Part shown: positions 34,731-43,962 of the stretch, in pieces
Layout of the letters: each line of letters starts with the position of its first letter
Numbering within the stretch: position 1 is the stretch's first letter
Assembly: GCA_934636265.1 (NCBI GenBank)
Contig: CAKUAD010000005.1
Span: forward strand, 21,007 to 85,006
Source: an uncultured Flavobacterium sp.
GTDB lineage: Bacteria; Bacteroidota; Bacteroidia; Flavobacteriales; Flavobacteriaceae
Reading direction: 5' to 3'
DNA: 64,000 nt
Position numbers and translations under genes: made by a program
The notes under the pieces: model-generated
What the model was told of the DNA's origin: nothing
Seen by the model: the letters and a program-made list of their open reading frames with translations, nothing else
Databases searched by the model: none

Positions 34731-34776
34731 ACCGCATTTTATCTGAAATATCGGCCGCTTATCGATTAAATGCGGT
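34731..34776 (+). repeat. Inverted repeat just before the T9SS type B gene
   Basis: ACCGCATTT (34731-34739) and AAATGCGGT (34768-34776) are perfect complements, 28 bp apart. The start region of the cargo gene is about 30 bp downstream. It may be an operator or a leader stem. Confidence 0.5.
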
Positions 34777-34804
34777 AGCGCTTTAAGGGTTATCTACTTT
34801 AGCC

Positions 34805-36988
34805 GTGATTTTGACGTTGGACCTAACCTACAGCCAATTGAACAAAAACTACCCAAATCTCAAGCAGTGCCTCCTGCTTTTTTTACTCATCAGGCTAGCA
34901 CCCGTCCTGGCACAGGGCGAAGGCAACGTTTGGTACTTTGGCAACAAGGCCGGACTGAATTTTAATTCCGGGACACCAGTAGCCGCCACCAACGGGCAGC
35001 TCAACACCCTCGAAGGTTCTTCCGGCATATCAGATCCCCAGGGCAACCTGCTGTTTTATACCAATGGTGTAAAAGTGTGGAACGCCAACCATGTGCTGAT
35101 GCAAAATGGCTCCGGGCTTTTTGGCGACCCGTCCAGCTCACAGGCCGCAGTGGTGGTCCCAAAGCCGGGATCGGCATCAACTTATTACATTTTTACGACC
35201 AATTCTTTCGAGACCAACGGCGGTTTGCGCTATTCGATTGTTGATATGGCGGCAGCCGGCGGGCAGGGAGCAGTAGTAGAAAAAAACGCGCTGCTGTCGG
35301 CCTCTACCTGCGAGAAAATTACCGTAGTCCATCACCAGAACGGCGTTGACTATTGGATCATCAGCCATCTTTTGGGCAGCAATGGGTTTTTGGCACATCG
35401 GCTTACCAGCCAAGGCATCTCCCCTAACCCAACCACGAGTTTCACGGGGATCAACGTGATAGAAGACACTGATCACGCCAACGCCATCGGTTACATGAAA
35501 GTGTCGCCCGACGGAACCAAGCTGGCTGTGTGCCATACCTATATGAACAAGGCGCAACTGTTTGATTTTGATGCCGCAACCGGTGCCGTTTCAAACCCGC
35601 GCACGATCACTTCGGGCGGATTGGAGCCCTACGGCGTTGAATTTTCGCCCAACGGAAACTGGCTGTATCTGAGTTCGGTGTACCCTAAAAAGATTTTGCG
35701 CTACCATTTGAGCGCGGCTCAGATTGAACCGACACAGGAAACTTTGGTGACGCCGCCAACCGTTGTAGGTGCGTTGCAGATGGGCCCCGACGGAAAAATC
35801 TACGTGGCCATGCCCGAAACCAGTGCGCTCAGCGTTATTGATAACCCAGACAACACGGGCAGTGGCAGCAGTGTTCAACTTAATGCGGTTTCACTGGGCG
35901 GACGGATTTGCATGATGGGTCTTCCGGCGTTCAATCAGTCACTTTTTAACACGCGTATTGGGATAGCGGACACTTGCTTTGGCAATGCCACGCAATTCTC
36001 CCTTTACTCGGGCTATGACATCCAAACCGCTTTCTGGGACTTTGGCGACGGCACGACATCAGCCGAACTGAACCCAACCCACACCTACTCGCAACCCGGA
36101 AACTACACGGTTACCGTTACCGCGGGCAATTCACTTTTTACGTTGGGACGCAGCAAGGGATTGACGATAGCGTCGGCTCCAGTGGCGCACCCTGTTGCCC
36201 ATCAGACCCTTTGTGTGGCCGGGACTGAACTGCACGAATTGTCCAAATACGACGATGCGCTTTTGGGCCCGCAAGACCCCGCCCTGATGCGCGTCAGCTA
36301 CTATATCTCGCTGGCCGATGCCCATGCCGATTTGAACGCCCTTCCCGCTGCCATTCAGCTAGCCATAGGAAATACCGGACTTTTTGGACGGGTTTCAAAC
36401 AGGCTCACCGGCTGTTATGACGTGACCGGATTTACGATTTCGGCCTATGAGATTCCTGAATTCAATCAGCCGCAGGATTACAGCGAATGTGCCCGGGATG
36501 GCATTGCCGCGTTTGATTTCACGCTGACTACCCAGGAAATTCTGGGCGGTCGTCCCTATGAAGTTTCCTACTACATCAGCCTGAATGACGCGCATACGGC
36601 CACAGACGCCATCGGTATGAGCTATCAGACTGGTGATTCGCAGACGATTTACGCACGGATTGAAAATCCGCTGTCCGGATGTTATGAGGTGACGCAGTTT
36701 GAACTCATTGTCCTAACGGATTGCGTACAGACACCACAATTTGCGTTTCCCAAATTCTTTACGCCAAACGGCGATGGATACAATGACACCTGGTTCCTGG
36801 CTGATGCTCCCCAAGGCACCGTCATCCGGATTTACGACCGCTACGGCAAACTGGTGTATGAAATTACGGGTGACAAATCCTGGAACGGTACCCTTGCCGG
36901 ACGCCAACTTCCCGCCGACGATTACTGGTTTGCCATGACGGCTCCGGGAATCGGTGAAATTCGCGGACACTTTTCACTCAAGCGCTAA
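34805..36988 (+). CDS. T9SS type B cargo (gliding motility-associated C-terminal domain) with PKD domain
   Basis: About 727 residues, secreted. No ATG is available: candidates are GTG 34805 or TTG 34838, the latter giving the tidier signal peptide (NLKQCLLLFLLIRLAPVLAQ). Residues about 40-390 form a beta-propeller-like region (YFGNKAGLNF, SPDGTKLAV, SPNGNWLYLSS, GPDGKIYVAM). A PKD domain is at about 410-455 (FWDFGDGTTSAELNPTHTY). Two related 85-residue modules follow, each with SYYISL.DAH and GCY(D/E)VT. The C-terminus is a type B sorting domain (FPKFFTPNGDGYNDTW ... DRYGKLVYE). Type B substrates are exported by T9SS, often with a dedicated SprF-like partner; none is encoded here. Confidence 0.88.
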   Translation: MILTLDLTYSQLNKNYPNLKQCLLLFLLIRLAPVLAQGEGNVWYFGNKAGLNFNSGTPVAATNGQLNTLEGSSGISDPQGNLLFYTNGVKVWNANHVLMQNGSGLFGDPSSSQAAVVVPKPGSASTYYIFTTNSFETNGGLRYSIVDMAAAGGQGAVVEKNALLSASTCEKITVVHHQNGVDYWIISHLLGSNGFLAHRLTSQGISPNPTTSFTGINVIEDTDHANAIGYMKVSPDGTKLAVCHTYMNKAQLFDFDAATGAVSNPRTITSGGLEPYGVEFSPNGNWLYLSSVYPKKILRYHLSAAQIEPTQETLVTPPTVVGALQMGPDGKIYVAMPETSALSVIDNPDNTGSGSSVQLNAVSLGGRICMMGLPAFNQSLFNTRIGIADTCFGNATQFSLYSGYDIQTAFWDFGDGTTSAELNPTHTYSQPGNYTVTVTAGNSLFTLGRSKGLTIASAPVAHPVAHQTLCVAGTELHELSKYDDALLGPQDPALMRVSYYISLADAHADLNALPAAIQLAIGNTGLFGRVSNRLTGCYDVTGFTISAYEIPEFNQPQDYSECARDGIAAFDFTLTTQEILGGRPYEVSYYISLNDAHTATDAIGMSYQTGDSQTIYARIENPLSGCYEVTQFELIVLTDCVQTPQFAFPKFFTPNGDGYNDTWFLADAPQGTVIRIYDRYGKLVYEITGDKSWNGTLAGRQLPADDYWFAMTAPGIGEIRGHFSLKR

Positions 36989-37013
36989 CCGGCGGCAATC
37001 CTTAAATTTTGCC

Positions 37014-37021
37014 TACTTTTG
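37014..37021 (+). promoter_or_regulatory. -7 element immediately before the DUF2520 gene
   Basis: TACTTTTG four bases before the ATG at 37026. Confidence 0.45.
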
Positions 37022-37025
37022 CGCC

Positions 37026-37781
37026 ATGATACGGGTAGTCATACTGGGATCGGGCAATGTTGCGCAACACTTTATCCGCGCTTTCGGACGGGCCAGCGGC
37101 GTTGATCTGCTCAAGGTTTGGGCCAGACACCCGCAAGATTTGTCGCATCTGCTGGCGGCCGATAAGATCACCTCATCGCTAGAGGAGCTTCCGATGGCCG
37201 ATGTATACATCATCAGCGTCCTGGATGATGCGATTGCCGGCCTGAGTGCCGCCCTGCCATTCGCCAATCGGTTGGTCGTTCACACATCGGGCACCAAAAG
37301 CATCGACGAAATTCGCGGTGCCAACCGCAGCGGGGTATTTTATCCGCTCCAGACCTTTTCCAAAACCAGACTGGTCGATTATTCACAGATACCATTTTGC
37401 CTGGAAGCCGATTCCGGTGACATCGATTTGCTTAAAAAGCTGGCGGCAACGGTTTCCTCCCACATCTATGAAATGGATTCCGACCGACGCAAAACCCTTC
37501 ACGTGGCGGCGGTATTTGTGAGCAACTTTGTCAATCACCTATACGTGGCCGCCAAGGAGATTGCGGCGCAAAAGCAAATCCCGTTTGATGTCTTAAAACC
37601 GTTGATTATGGAAACGGCCGCCAAGGTGCAGACGCTAGACCCGCGGTTGGCGCAAACCGGTCCGGCCATCCGCCGCGATCAGGGAACCGTAGCGGCGCAC
37701 CTGGAATACCTAAAAGACAGTCCGTACGCACTTTTATACCAAATCATTACGCAATCCATTCAGCATGAGCAAAAGCTATAA
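37026..37781 (+). CDS. Rossmann-fold DUF2520 protein
   Basis: 251-residue protein with an N-terminal NAD(P)-binding Rossmann domain (VVILGSGNVAQHFIRAFG) like that of pyrroline-5-carboxylate or ketopantoate reductases, and a C-terminal helical DUF2520 domain (HVAAVFVSNFVNHLY ... TGPAIRRDQGTVAAHL). Probably an oxidoreductase; the substrate is unknown. The frame is open upstream to 36954, but the start at 37026 opens at the dinucleotide-binding strand and follows a -7 element. The end overlaps the KdsC-like gene by 17 bp. Confidence 0.85.
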   Translation: MIRVVILGSGNVAQHFIRAFGRASGVDLLKVWARHPQDLSHLLAADKITSSLEELPMADVYIISVLDDAIAGLSAALPFANRLVVHTSGTKSIDEIRGANRSGVFYPLQTFSKTRLVDYSQIPFCLEADSGDIDLLKKLAATVSSHIYEMDSDRRKTLHVAAVFVSNFVNHLYVAAKEIAAQKQIPFDVLKPLIMETAAKVQTLDPRLAQTGPAIRRDQGTVAAHLEYLKDSPYALLYQIITQSIQHEQKL

Positions 37782-38292
37782 AGAAATCATGAACGGCATA
37801 CGCGCCTTTGTCCTCGATGTCGACGGCGTGCTGACCGACAGTTCGGTGCTAATCACCACAACGGGCGAGGTTTTGCGCACGATGAACATCCGCGACGGCT
37901 ATGCCATCCGGGAGGCGGTGCAACAAGGCTTTCGCGTGGCGGTTATTTCCGGCGGCAGCAATGAGGGCGTTCGCAAAAGGCTTGAAAGTCTGGGCGTCAC
38001 CGATATCGAACTGGGCGTCCCGGACAAATTGGAATCATTCAGGAATTTGCTGGAGCGATACGGGCTAGAGGCCTCGTCGGTTTTGTATATGGGTGACGAC
38101 ATCCCGGATTTTCCTGCCATGCAGCTGGCCGGACTCGCTGCCTGCCCGCAGGATGCCGCCCCTGAAATCAAGGCTGTCTGCACCTATGTGTCGCATCGCA
38201 ATGGCGGCCATGGCGCTGCTCGCGACGTGATTGAACAAGTGCTCAAGGTTCAGGGAAAATGGATGGATTCTTTTAATGCTAAATGTGACTGA
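37765..38292 (+). CDS. KdsC-like HAD phosphatase
   Basis: 175-residue HAD hydrolase of the KdsC type (8-phosphatase of 3-deoxy-D-manno-octulosonate), acting in Kdo synthesis for lipopolysaccharide. Motif I is DVDGVLTDSS (nucleophile Asp and general acid Asp), motif II VISGGSNEG, the lysine is in GVPDKLESF, and motif IV is MGDDIPDFPAM. Length and the absence of a cap domain match KdsC, which works as a tetramer. Sialic acid or other nonulosonate phosphatases share this fold, so the substrate remains probable only. In Flavobacteriia this order with DUF2520 and Maf is, to my knowledge, common. Confidence 0.8.
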   Translation: MSKSYKEIMNGIRAFVLDVDGVLTDSSVLITTTGEVLRTMNIRDGYAIREAVQQGFRVAVISGGSNEGVRKRLESLGVTDIELGVPDKLESFRNLLERYGLEASSVLYMGDDIPDFPAMQLAGLAACPQDAAPEIKAVCTYVSHRNGGHGAARDVIEQVLKVQGKWMDSFNAKCD

Positions 38293-38293
38293 T

Positions 38294-39217
38294 ATGCATT
38301 TTTTAAAACTTATACGGATTCAGAATCTTTTGCTGATTGCGCTCATGCAATTGCTGATGCGCTACGGCTTTATGGATTTGCAGGGCATCCCTTTGGCGCT
38401 GACTGATTTTCAATATGCGCTACTGGTGCTGGCAACCGTTTGCCTGGCAGCCGGAGGTTATCTTATCAACGATTTGCACGACCGCGAAACTGATGCATAC
38501 AATCGGCCCAACCGCGCGTTGGTGATCGGGAAAATTACCGAGGGGACAGCCTACAATGCCTATATGGCGTTTAACGTTATCGGCGTTGGGATTGGGTTTT
38601 ACCTGTCCAACCTTATCGAGCGTCCGGGTTTTGCGCTGCTGTTCGTTACCGTATCGGCCACGCTGTACCTTTACGCCACGAATTTTAAGCAGACCTTGCT
38701 GATAGGCAACATCCTGGTGGCTTTACTATTGGGTTTGAGCGTGGTGATCGTTGGGATTTTTGATTTGTTGCCAATGGTTAACGGACAAAACCAACAGGCC
38801 ATGCAACTTTACTTTTCCGTATTGCTGGATTACGCCATTTTTGCCTGTGTAATTAACCTGATTCGCGAAATCATCAAAGATCTTGAAGACGTCAACGGCG
38901 ATTACAACCAAGGCATGAACACCCTTCCGATAGCGCTTGGCGTCGACCGCACGGCACGGCTGGTTTTCTTTTTTACCATACTGCCGATAGCCGGACTTTT
39001 GTACTACGTCAAAACCAATTACATGGACAACGAACTTTACATCGCCAGCTTGTATGCCTTGATTTTTGTGGTGGCGCCGCTGGTGTATTTCTTTGTCAAA
39101 ATATGGACGGCGCAACAAAAAAAGGAATTCCGCCATTTACAGCAAGTGTTAAAACTCATCATTTTCTTTGGCGTGTTGTCTATTTTAGTGGTGACGCTAA
39201 ACATCAAATATGCTTAA
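38294..39217 (+). CDS. UbiA-family prenyltransferase (geranylgeranylglycerol-phosphate geranylgeranyltransferase-like)
   Basis: 307-residue membrane prenyltransferase with the two Asp-rich motifs NDLHDRETDAYNRP (near residue 57) and DLEDVNGDYNQGMNTLP (near 197) and about eight hydrophobic segments. Bacteroidota members of this branch are usually named after the archaeal geranylgeranylglycerol-phosphate geranylgeranyltransferase, although the true product in these bacteria is unsettled. The frame is open from 38231, but the ATG at 38294 lies directly after the KdsC stop and starts the first helix. It overlaps maf by 8 bp. Confidence 0.8.
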   Translation: MHFLKLIRIQNLLLIALMQLLMRYGFMDLQGIPLALTDFQYALLVLATVCLAAGGYLINDLHDRETDAYNRPNRALVIGKITEGTAYNAYMAFNVIGVGIGFYLSNLIERPGFALLFVTVSATLYLYATNFKQTLLIGNILVALLLGLSVVIVGIFDLLPMVNGQNQQAMQLYFSVLLDYAIFACVINLIREIIKDLEDVNGDYNQGMNTLPIALGVDRTARLVFFFTILPIAGLLYYVKTNYMDNELYIASLYALIFVVAPLVYFFVKIWTAQQKKEFRHLQQVLKLIIFFGVLSILVVTLNIKYA

Positions 39218-39788
39218 GGACAAACTTGGCCGGTATCACATCGTTTTGGCATCGGGGTCGCCGCGCCGACAGCAGTTTTTCCGGGATTTGGGACTGGATT
39301 TTGAGATCCGGCTTCGCGAGGTAGACGAGGTGTTTTCGCCGCATCTCAAGCACACCCAGATCACCGATTATCTGGCGCAGCTAAAAGCCAATGCCTTTGA
39401 CCACCTTGCGCCCGATGAGCTCCTGATTACAAGCGATACCCTGGTGTGGCACCGCGGTCAGGCCGTGGGCAAGCCAAAGGACGCAGCCGATGCGTTTGAT
39501 ATCCTCAAATCATTATCGGGAAGCACGCACGAGGTGGTGACATCGGTTTGTTTCAGGACCAATGACAGAACCGACATCATCAATGACACGACCAAAGTGA
39601 CTTTTAAGGAGTTGCCCGATGAGGCCATCCACTACTACATTGAAGCCTACCAACCTTTTGACAAGGCCGGCGCCTACGGTGTTCAGGAATGGATTGGATA
39701 TGTCGCAGTTTCCCGGATTGAAGGCTCCTACACCAACGTCATGGGATTGCCAATGGCCAAAGTTTTTGATTACCTTAATAGCTTATGA
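39210..39788 (+). CDS. maf: Maf-family nucleoside triphosphate pyrophosphatase
   Basis: 192-residue Maf/Ham1-related house-cleaning enzyme that hydrolyses dTTP, UTP or modified nucleotides to monophosphates. Motifs: LASGSPRRQQFF (SxRR), SDTLVWHRGQAVGKP (the catalytic Asp and the loop equivalent to DTxV), and VMGLPMAKVFDYL at the C-terminus. Full length. It overlaps the genes on both sides (8 bp and 4 bp), consistent with one operon from the DUF2520 gene to the small MscS protein. Confidence 0.9.
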   Translation: MLKDKLGRYHIVLASGSPRRQQFFRDLGLDFEIRLREVDEVFSPHLKHTQITDYLAQLKANAFDHLAPDELLITSDTLVWHRGQAVGKPKDAADAFDILKSLSGSTHEVVTSVCFRTNDRTDIINDTTKVTFKELPDEAIHYYIEAYQPFDKAGAYGVQEWIGYVAVSRIEGSYTNVMGLPMAKVFDYLNSL

Positions 39789-40318
39789 TCTACTTTCAAC
39801 GATACTTTGCTGAAATCATCGCTACCGGAATACTGATCCTGTTTATCGTGCTGATCCGTTATGTCACGGTGCTGTTTATCAAGCGTTATGCGCGTAATAT
39901 CGGACTGGCTGAAAACCGGATGAACCTGGCCATCAAATATTTCAGCGTGTTTTACTCAGCGCTTACCGCCATTGGGATTTTTGTGATTTGGGGCGTCGAA
40001 CCCAAAAATCTGTTTACGACCTTGTCGGCGGTAATCACGGTAATTGGTGTGGCGCTTTTTGCCCAATGGTCTATTTTGAGCAACGTCACATCGGGAATCA
40101 TTTTATTGTTTTCCTTTCCTTTCAAGATTGGCGATGTCATCCGTATCCACGACAAGGACTTTCCCATCGAGGCCGAGATTGAGGACATCCGCTCCTTTCA
40201 CACACTTTTGCGGACTCCTGAAGGCGAAATCATCTCTTACCCCAACAATCTGTTGTTGCAAAAAGGCGTCACCATCGTGAGGCGTCCGGAAGCCGACAGC
40301 CGTGAGTTTATGGACTGA
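39785..40318 (+). CDS. Small mechanosensitive channel (MscS family)
   Basis: 177-residue MscS-fold protein: two or three transmembrane helices (about 12-30, 50-70, 75-110) and the MscS beta domain (FSFPFKIGDVIRIHDKDFPIEAEIEDIRSFHTLLRTPEGEIISYPNN read in parts). The pore helix is FAQWSILSNVTSGIILL. It stops right after the beta domain and lacks the alpha/beta cytoplasmic vestibule of E. coli MscS (286 residues). It overlaps maf by 4 bp. Confidence 0.8.
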   Translation: MIYFQRYFAEIIATGILILFIVLIRYVTVLFIKRYARNIGLAENRMNLAIKYFSVFYSALTAIGIFVIWGVEPKNLFTTLSAVITVIGVALFAQWSILSNVTSGIILLFSFPFKIGDVIRIHDKDFPIEAEIEDIRSFHTLLRTPEGEIISYPNNLLLQKGVTIVRRPEADSREFMD

Positions 40319-40435
40319 GGCTAACTTTTTAATGCAAATCCTGCAACTTTTTATTTTTTACGTGTAAGAAGCCTTTTTTTGGATTGGAGCACCTTTGTTT
40401 AAAGTTATCGCACCCCTGCGAACAAAACAAAGGAC

Positions 40436-41605
40436 ATGACAAAAATTACCCAGCAACCGTTTTACGCCAAATTTGCGTTTGTGCTTCTTAGCCTGGTCAT
40501 CCTGTTTGGAGTCATCTGGTTGGGTCAAGGTGTCCTGATGCCGCCTATGTTTGCGCTATTGTTTGCCATCCTGCTTGATCCAATTGCGGGATTCATGAAC
40601 CGGCGCATGCGGATTCCACGGGTAGTATCAATCCTCCTATCAGTGCTGTTGGCCATACTGGTGTTGGCGGGCATCATTTTTTTTATTTCCTGGCAAGTAA
40701 GCGACATGGTCAGCGATTGGCAAAAAATCAAGAGCAACGTCAACATGCACATCACCCATCTCCAAAATTACATTTGGCGGACCGTCGACCTTAACAAAAC
40801 CGAACAAGACCAATTGCTGGAAGAAGCTACCTCCGGCGGCGGAAGCTCGCTGGTAGGCAGTACCCTATTATCGATTACCGACGCCCTGATGAATTTTGTG
40901 CTGGTTCCTATTTACATCTTTCTCTTTATCCTCTATAAAAACCATTTTAAAAAATTTTTGTGCAAGGTATTTAAACCTACGCACCACGGCGTTTTGCGCG
41001 ATGTACTGCACCAGGTGCGCGTTTCCATCAGGAGTTATATCAGCGGGCTGATGATTCAGATGCTCACCGTATCGGTGCTTACGACTACCGGGTATATGAT
41101 CATCGGGCTGGATTACGCCATTTTGTTGGGCGTCATCACCGGACTGCTCAACCTGATCCCATACGTGGGGATTTTGTCGGCGGCGGTGCTCAGCATGGCG
41201 GCCACGCTTACCGGATCGGCCGATGTTGACCTCATCCTTTGGATCACCGTAGTAAACATCGTTGTCCAGTTTATCGACAACAATCTTTTGGTCCCGATGA
41301 TCGTCAGTTCAAAAGTCGAGATCAACGCCATGGTATCCATTACCGGAATCATCATAGGCGGGGCGCTTGGCGGCGTTGCGGGAATGTTTTTGGCCATCCC
41401 CTACATTGCTATCACCAAGGTTGTTTTTGACCGAATCCCGGAACTGAGCGCCTGGGGCTATCTCATGGGCGACGACTTGCCCAAAACATTTGAATGGCGC
41501 AAAATCAAACTCCCCTATTACGGGAACGACGCGCCGGCCGAGTTAATCCGATACACCACCACCCACACCCAACCCGAAAAGAATCCGAATAAAGATGAAA
41601 ACTGA
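40436..41605 (+). CDS. AI-2E family transporter (PerM/YdiK-like)
   Basis: 389-residue permease of the AI-2E exporter / PerM family with about seven or eight membrane helices. Typical pieces: the N-terminal helix pair, the soluble central segment (about 95-140), and the re-entrant region GLDYAILLGVITGLLNLIPYVG near residue 225. The C-terminus IVSSKVEINAMVSITGIIIGGALGG is also typical. The family exports small molecules or Na+/H+; AI-2 export itself has been shown for only a few members. Its 3' end overlaps mlaE by 11 bp, so it may be co-transcribed with the Mla genes. Confidence 0.85.
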   Translation: MTKITQQPFYAKFAFVLLSLVILFGVIWLGQGVLMPPMFALLFAILLDPIAGFMNRRMRIPRVVSILLSVLLAILVLAGIIFFISWQVSDMVSDWQKIKSNVNMHITHLQNYIWRTVDLNKTEQDQLLEEATSGGGSSLVGSTLLSITDALMNFVLVPIYIFLFILYKNHFKKFLCKVFKPTHHGVLRDVLHQVRVSIRSYISGLMIQMLTVSVLTTTGYMIIGLDYAILLGVITGLLNLIPYVGILSAAVLSMAATLTGSADVDLILWITVVNIVVQFIDNNLLVPMIVSSKVEINAMVSITGIIIGGALGGVAGMFLAIPYIAITKVVFDRIPELSAWGYLMGDDLPKTFEWRKIKLPYYGNDAPAELIRYTTTHTQPEKNPNKDEN

Positions 41606-42389
41606 CCAAACCTTGGAAAAACCAGGCCTTAACGATAAAATTCGCGATTTTCTGCTAAACCTGGCCGATGCGACTTTGTTTGTCGGACGCGTTTTCCGGC
41701 ATATGTTTTCCGGCGGATTCGAGTTCCGTGAATTTTTAAAGCAATGCTTTCACATCGGCAACAAATCGCTGGCGCTGATTTCAATTACGGGCGTCATCAT
41801 CGGGCTGGTCCTCACCATTCAATCGCGACCCGTCCTGGTTGACTTTGGTGCCGAGAGCATGCTGCCCGGCATGGTGGCCGTATCAATCGTACGGGAAATG
41901 GGGCCGGTAATCACCGCTCTAATCTGCGCCGGAAAAATCGGGTCGAGCATGGGTGCCGAACTGGGCTCGATGCGGGTAACCGAACAAATCGACGCGCTCG
42001 AAGTATCGTCTATCAATCCCATAAAATTCCTGGTCGTCCCGCGGGTGGTGGCCGCCATGTTTATGATTCCGCTGTTGACGCTTTACGCCGACGCCCTGGG
42101 TTTTCTGGGCAGTTGGGCAGGCGCCAACCTTAAAGGCGATATGAATTTTGTATTGTTTATGAACCGTGCTTTTGCCAGCCTGGACTTTATGGACCTTTTC
42201 CCGGCGGTGATCAAAACCTTCTTTTTTGGTTTGGTGATCAGCCTGGTGGGTTGTTACAAGGGATACCACGCCGGTCGTGGCACCGAGAGCGTTGGGATTG
42301 CAGCCAACTCGGCGGTGGTACTGGCTTCATTGCTGGTCATCGTAGTTGATTTGATTGCCGTACAAATAACCGACCTGATTAACAAATGA
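41595..42389 (+). CDS. mlaE: MlaE-family ABC permease
   Basis: 264-residue permease of the Mla phospholipid-transport complex in the inner membrane. It has the MlaE pattern: an amphipathic N-terminal helix (GGFEFREFLKQCFHIGNKS), helices with QSRPVLVDFGAESMLPGMVA, EMGPVITALICAGKIGSSMGAELG (EQ-loop region) and GCYKGYHAGRGTESVG near the C-terminus. The genes for the ATPase and the MCE protein follow, overlapping or within 3 bp, making a minimal MlaEFD set. mlaB and mlaC are not present. Confidence 0.88.
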   Translation: MKTDQTLEKPGLNDKIRDFLLNLADATLFVGRVFRHMFSGGFEFREFLKQCFHIGNKSLALISITGVIIGLVLTIQSRPVLVDFGAESMLPGMVAVSIVREMGPVITALICAGKIGSSMGAELGSMRVTEQIDALEVSSINPIKFLVVPRVVAAMFMIPLLTLYADALGFLGSWAGANLKGDMNFVLFMNRAFASLDFMDLFPAVIKTFFFGLVISLVGCYKGYHAGRGTESVGIAANSAVVLASLLVIVVDLIAVQITDLINK

Positions 42390-43129
42390 AAAAGGAAACA
42401 GTCATCGACATTAGCGGATTGGCCAAGAGTTTTGGTGACCAACGCGTACTGCGCGACGTAAACCTTTCACTGCGGGCGCAGGAGAACCTTGTGGTGCTGG
42501 GCAAATCCGGAACGGGAAAATCAGTGCTGATCAAATGCATCGTACGGCTGCTTGATCCCGACAGCGGCAGCATCAAGGTTTTTGGCGAAGACATCACCCA
42601 AAAGAAAGGCGACGATCTTGCCGAGGTGCGCAAGCGGATAGGTTTTTTGTTCCAGAGCGGTGCGCTATACGATTCGATGACCGTTCGCGAAAACCTTGAG
42701 TTTATGCTAAAAAGGCTCAAAAAGGGAATCAGCCGCAGTGAAATTGACCAAAAAGTGATGGAGGCGCTTGAAAATGTCGGCTTGCCGGAATCGATCGACA
42801 AAATGCCGTCGGAACTTTCAGGGGGGATGCGAAAACGCGTCAGCCTGGCGCGCACCATTATCGTCGATCCGGAAATCATCCTGTATGACGAGCCCACCAC
42901 CGGCCTGGATCCCATTACATCCAATGAAATAAGCAAGCTGATCAATGACATACAGCGCAAGTTCAAATCAGCATCAATCGTCATCACGCACGACATTGAA
43001 TGTGCGCGCACTGTGGCCGACCGCTTTGTGATGCTCAAAGACGGCGAAGTATACAAAGAAGGGTCGCTGGAAGCCTTTGAAAACGACAATGACGAATTTA
43101 TCAGCGCATTTTTTAACACAAAACACTAG
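42386..43129 (+). CDS. mlaF: MlaF-family ABC ATPase
   Basis: 247-residue ATP-binding protein driving the MlaE permease. Walker A GKSGTGKSVLIK near residue 38, Q-loop FLFQSGALYDSMTV, signature LSGGMRKRVSLART near 145, Walker B IILYDEPTTGLDP and switch His ITHDIE. The GTGKSV form and the FQSGALYDSMTV Q-loop are typical of the Mla/Mkl subfamily. It overlaps mlaE by 4 bp (ATGA). Confidence 0.92.
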   Translation: MKKETVIDISGLAKSFGDQRVLRDVNLSLRAQENLVVLGKSGTGKSVLIKCIVRLLDPDSGSIKVFGEDITQKKGDDLAEVRKRIGFLFQSGALYDSMTVRENLEFMLKRLKKGISRSEIDQKVMEALENVGLPESIDKMPSELSGGMRKRVSLARTIIVDPEIILYDEPTTGLDPITSNEISKLINDIQRKFKSASIVITHDIECARTVADRFVMLKDGEVYKEGSLEAFENDNDEFISAFFNTKH

Positions 43130-43132
43130 ACC

Positions 43133-43879
43133 ATGAATACACGTTCGAGCAAATTCAAGATACGCCTTGGCCTTTTTGTGGGCATTGGCCTGTTCCTTTT
43201 TGTCCTGGCTATTTTTATCATCGGAAGCCAAAAAAACCTCTTTGACCCTGTTTACACGCTAAAATCCAGATTCAACAACGTCAGTGGCCTGCAGGTGGGC
43301 AATGCCGTGCGATTTTCAGGAATCAACGTGGGTACGGTCGACCGGGTTCACATTGTCAACGATACCGTGGTGCAGGTGGTGATGGTGATCCGCAAGGAAG
43401 TTCAGCCGTTTATCAAGACGGATTCGAACGCGATGATCGGGTCAGAAGGTCTTATCGGCGACCGCCTGGTGACTATCTCAAACGGATCGGCCACCGCCAA
43501 ATCAGCGCCCGATGGAGCCGTACTGGAGTCAACCGAACCCATTGAAACCGACGCCATCATGGCCAGTCTTCAGGTTACGGCCGACAATGCCGCGGTGGCC
43601 ACCGAGGAAATTGCAGAGATTCTTTACAAAGTCAACAATGGCAACGGAACTCTGGGTCGCTTGATCAACGACGACGAAATTGCCGAAAACATTGACCAGA
43701 CGATCGTCAACCTCAAGAAAAGTTCGAAAGGCTTGGAGCAAAACATGGAGGCCGCCAAACACAATTTCCTGCTGCGGGGCTATTTCAAGAAAAAAGAGCG
43801 CGAGGCCGAACGCAAAAAGAAAGAGGCTGAAAAAGCAAAAAAACAGGCTCAGAGTGACGCCCAAAAGGATAAAAAATAA
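43133..43879 (+). CDS. mlaD: MlaD-family MCE-domain protein
   Basis: 248-residue membrane-anchored substrate-binding subunit of the Mla lipid transporter. One N-terminal helix (LGLFVGIGLFLFVLAIFIIG, about 14-33) is followed by the MCE domain (about 38-118: VSGLQVGNAVRFSGINVGTV ... GLIGDRLVTI). A helical stalk carries the phrase NNGNGTLGRLINDDEIAENI common in Bacteroidota members. The tail is extremely charged (KKKEREAERKKKEAEKAKK). MCE proteins form hexameric rings on MlaE. Last gene of the cluster. Confidence 0.88.
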   Translation: MNTRSSKFKIRLGLFVGIGLFLFVLAIFIIGSQKNLFDPVYTLKSRFNNVSGLQVGNAVRFSGINVGTVDRVHIVNDTVVQVVMVIRKEVQPFIKTDSNAMIGSEGLIGDRLVTISNGSATAKSAPDGAVLESTEPIETDAIMASLQVTADNAAVATEEIAEILYKVNNGNGTLGRLINDDEIAENIDQTIVNLKKSSKGLEQNMEAAKHNFLLRGYFKKKEREAERKKKEAEKAKKQAQSDAQKDKK

Positions 43880-43962
43880 AGCAGTTTCACTCTATTTTAT
43901 AATTCGATCCGGGAATTTATATCGATGAATTTCAGAACTTTACTAGACAAACCTCTCGCGCA

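Noticed and set aside
42379-43119. 246-residue minus-strand frame
   Set aside because: Ser-rich mirror of the mlaF ATPase, which has all ABC motifs on the plus strand.
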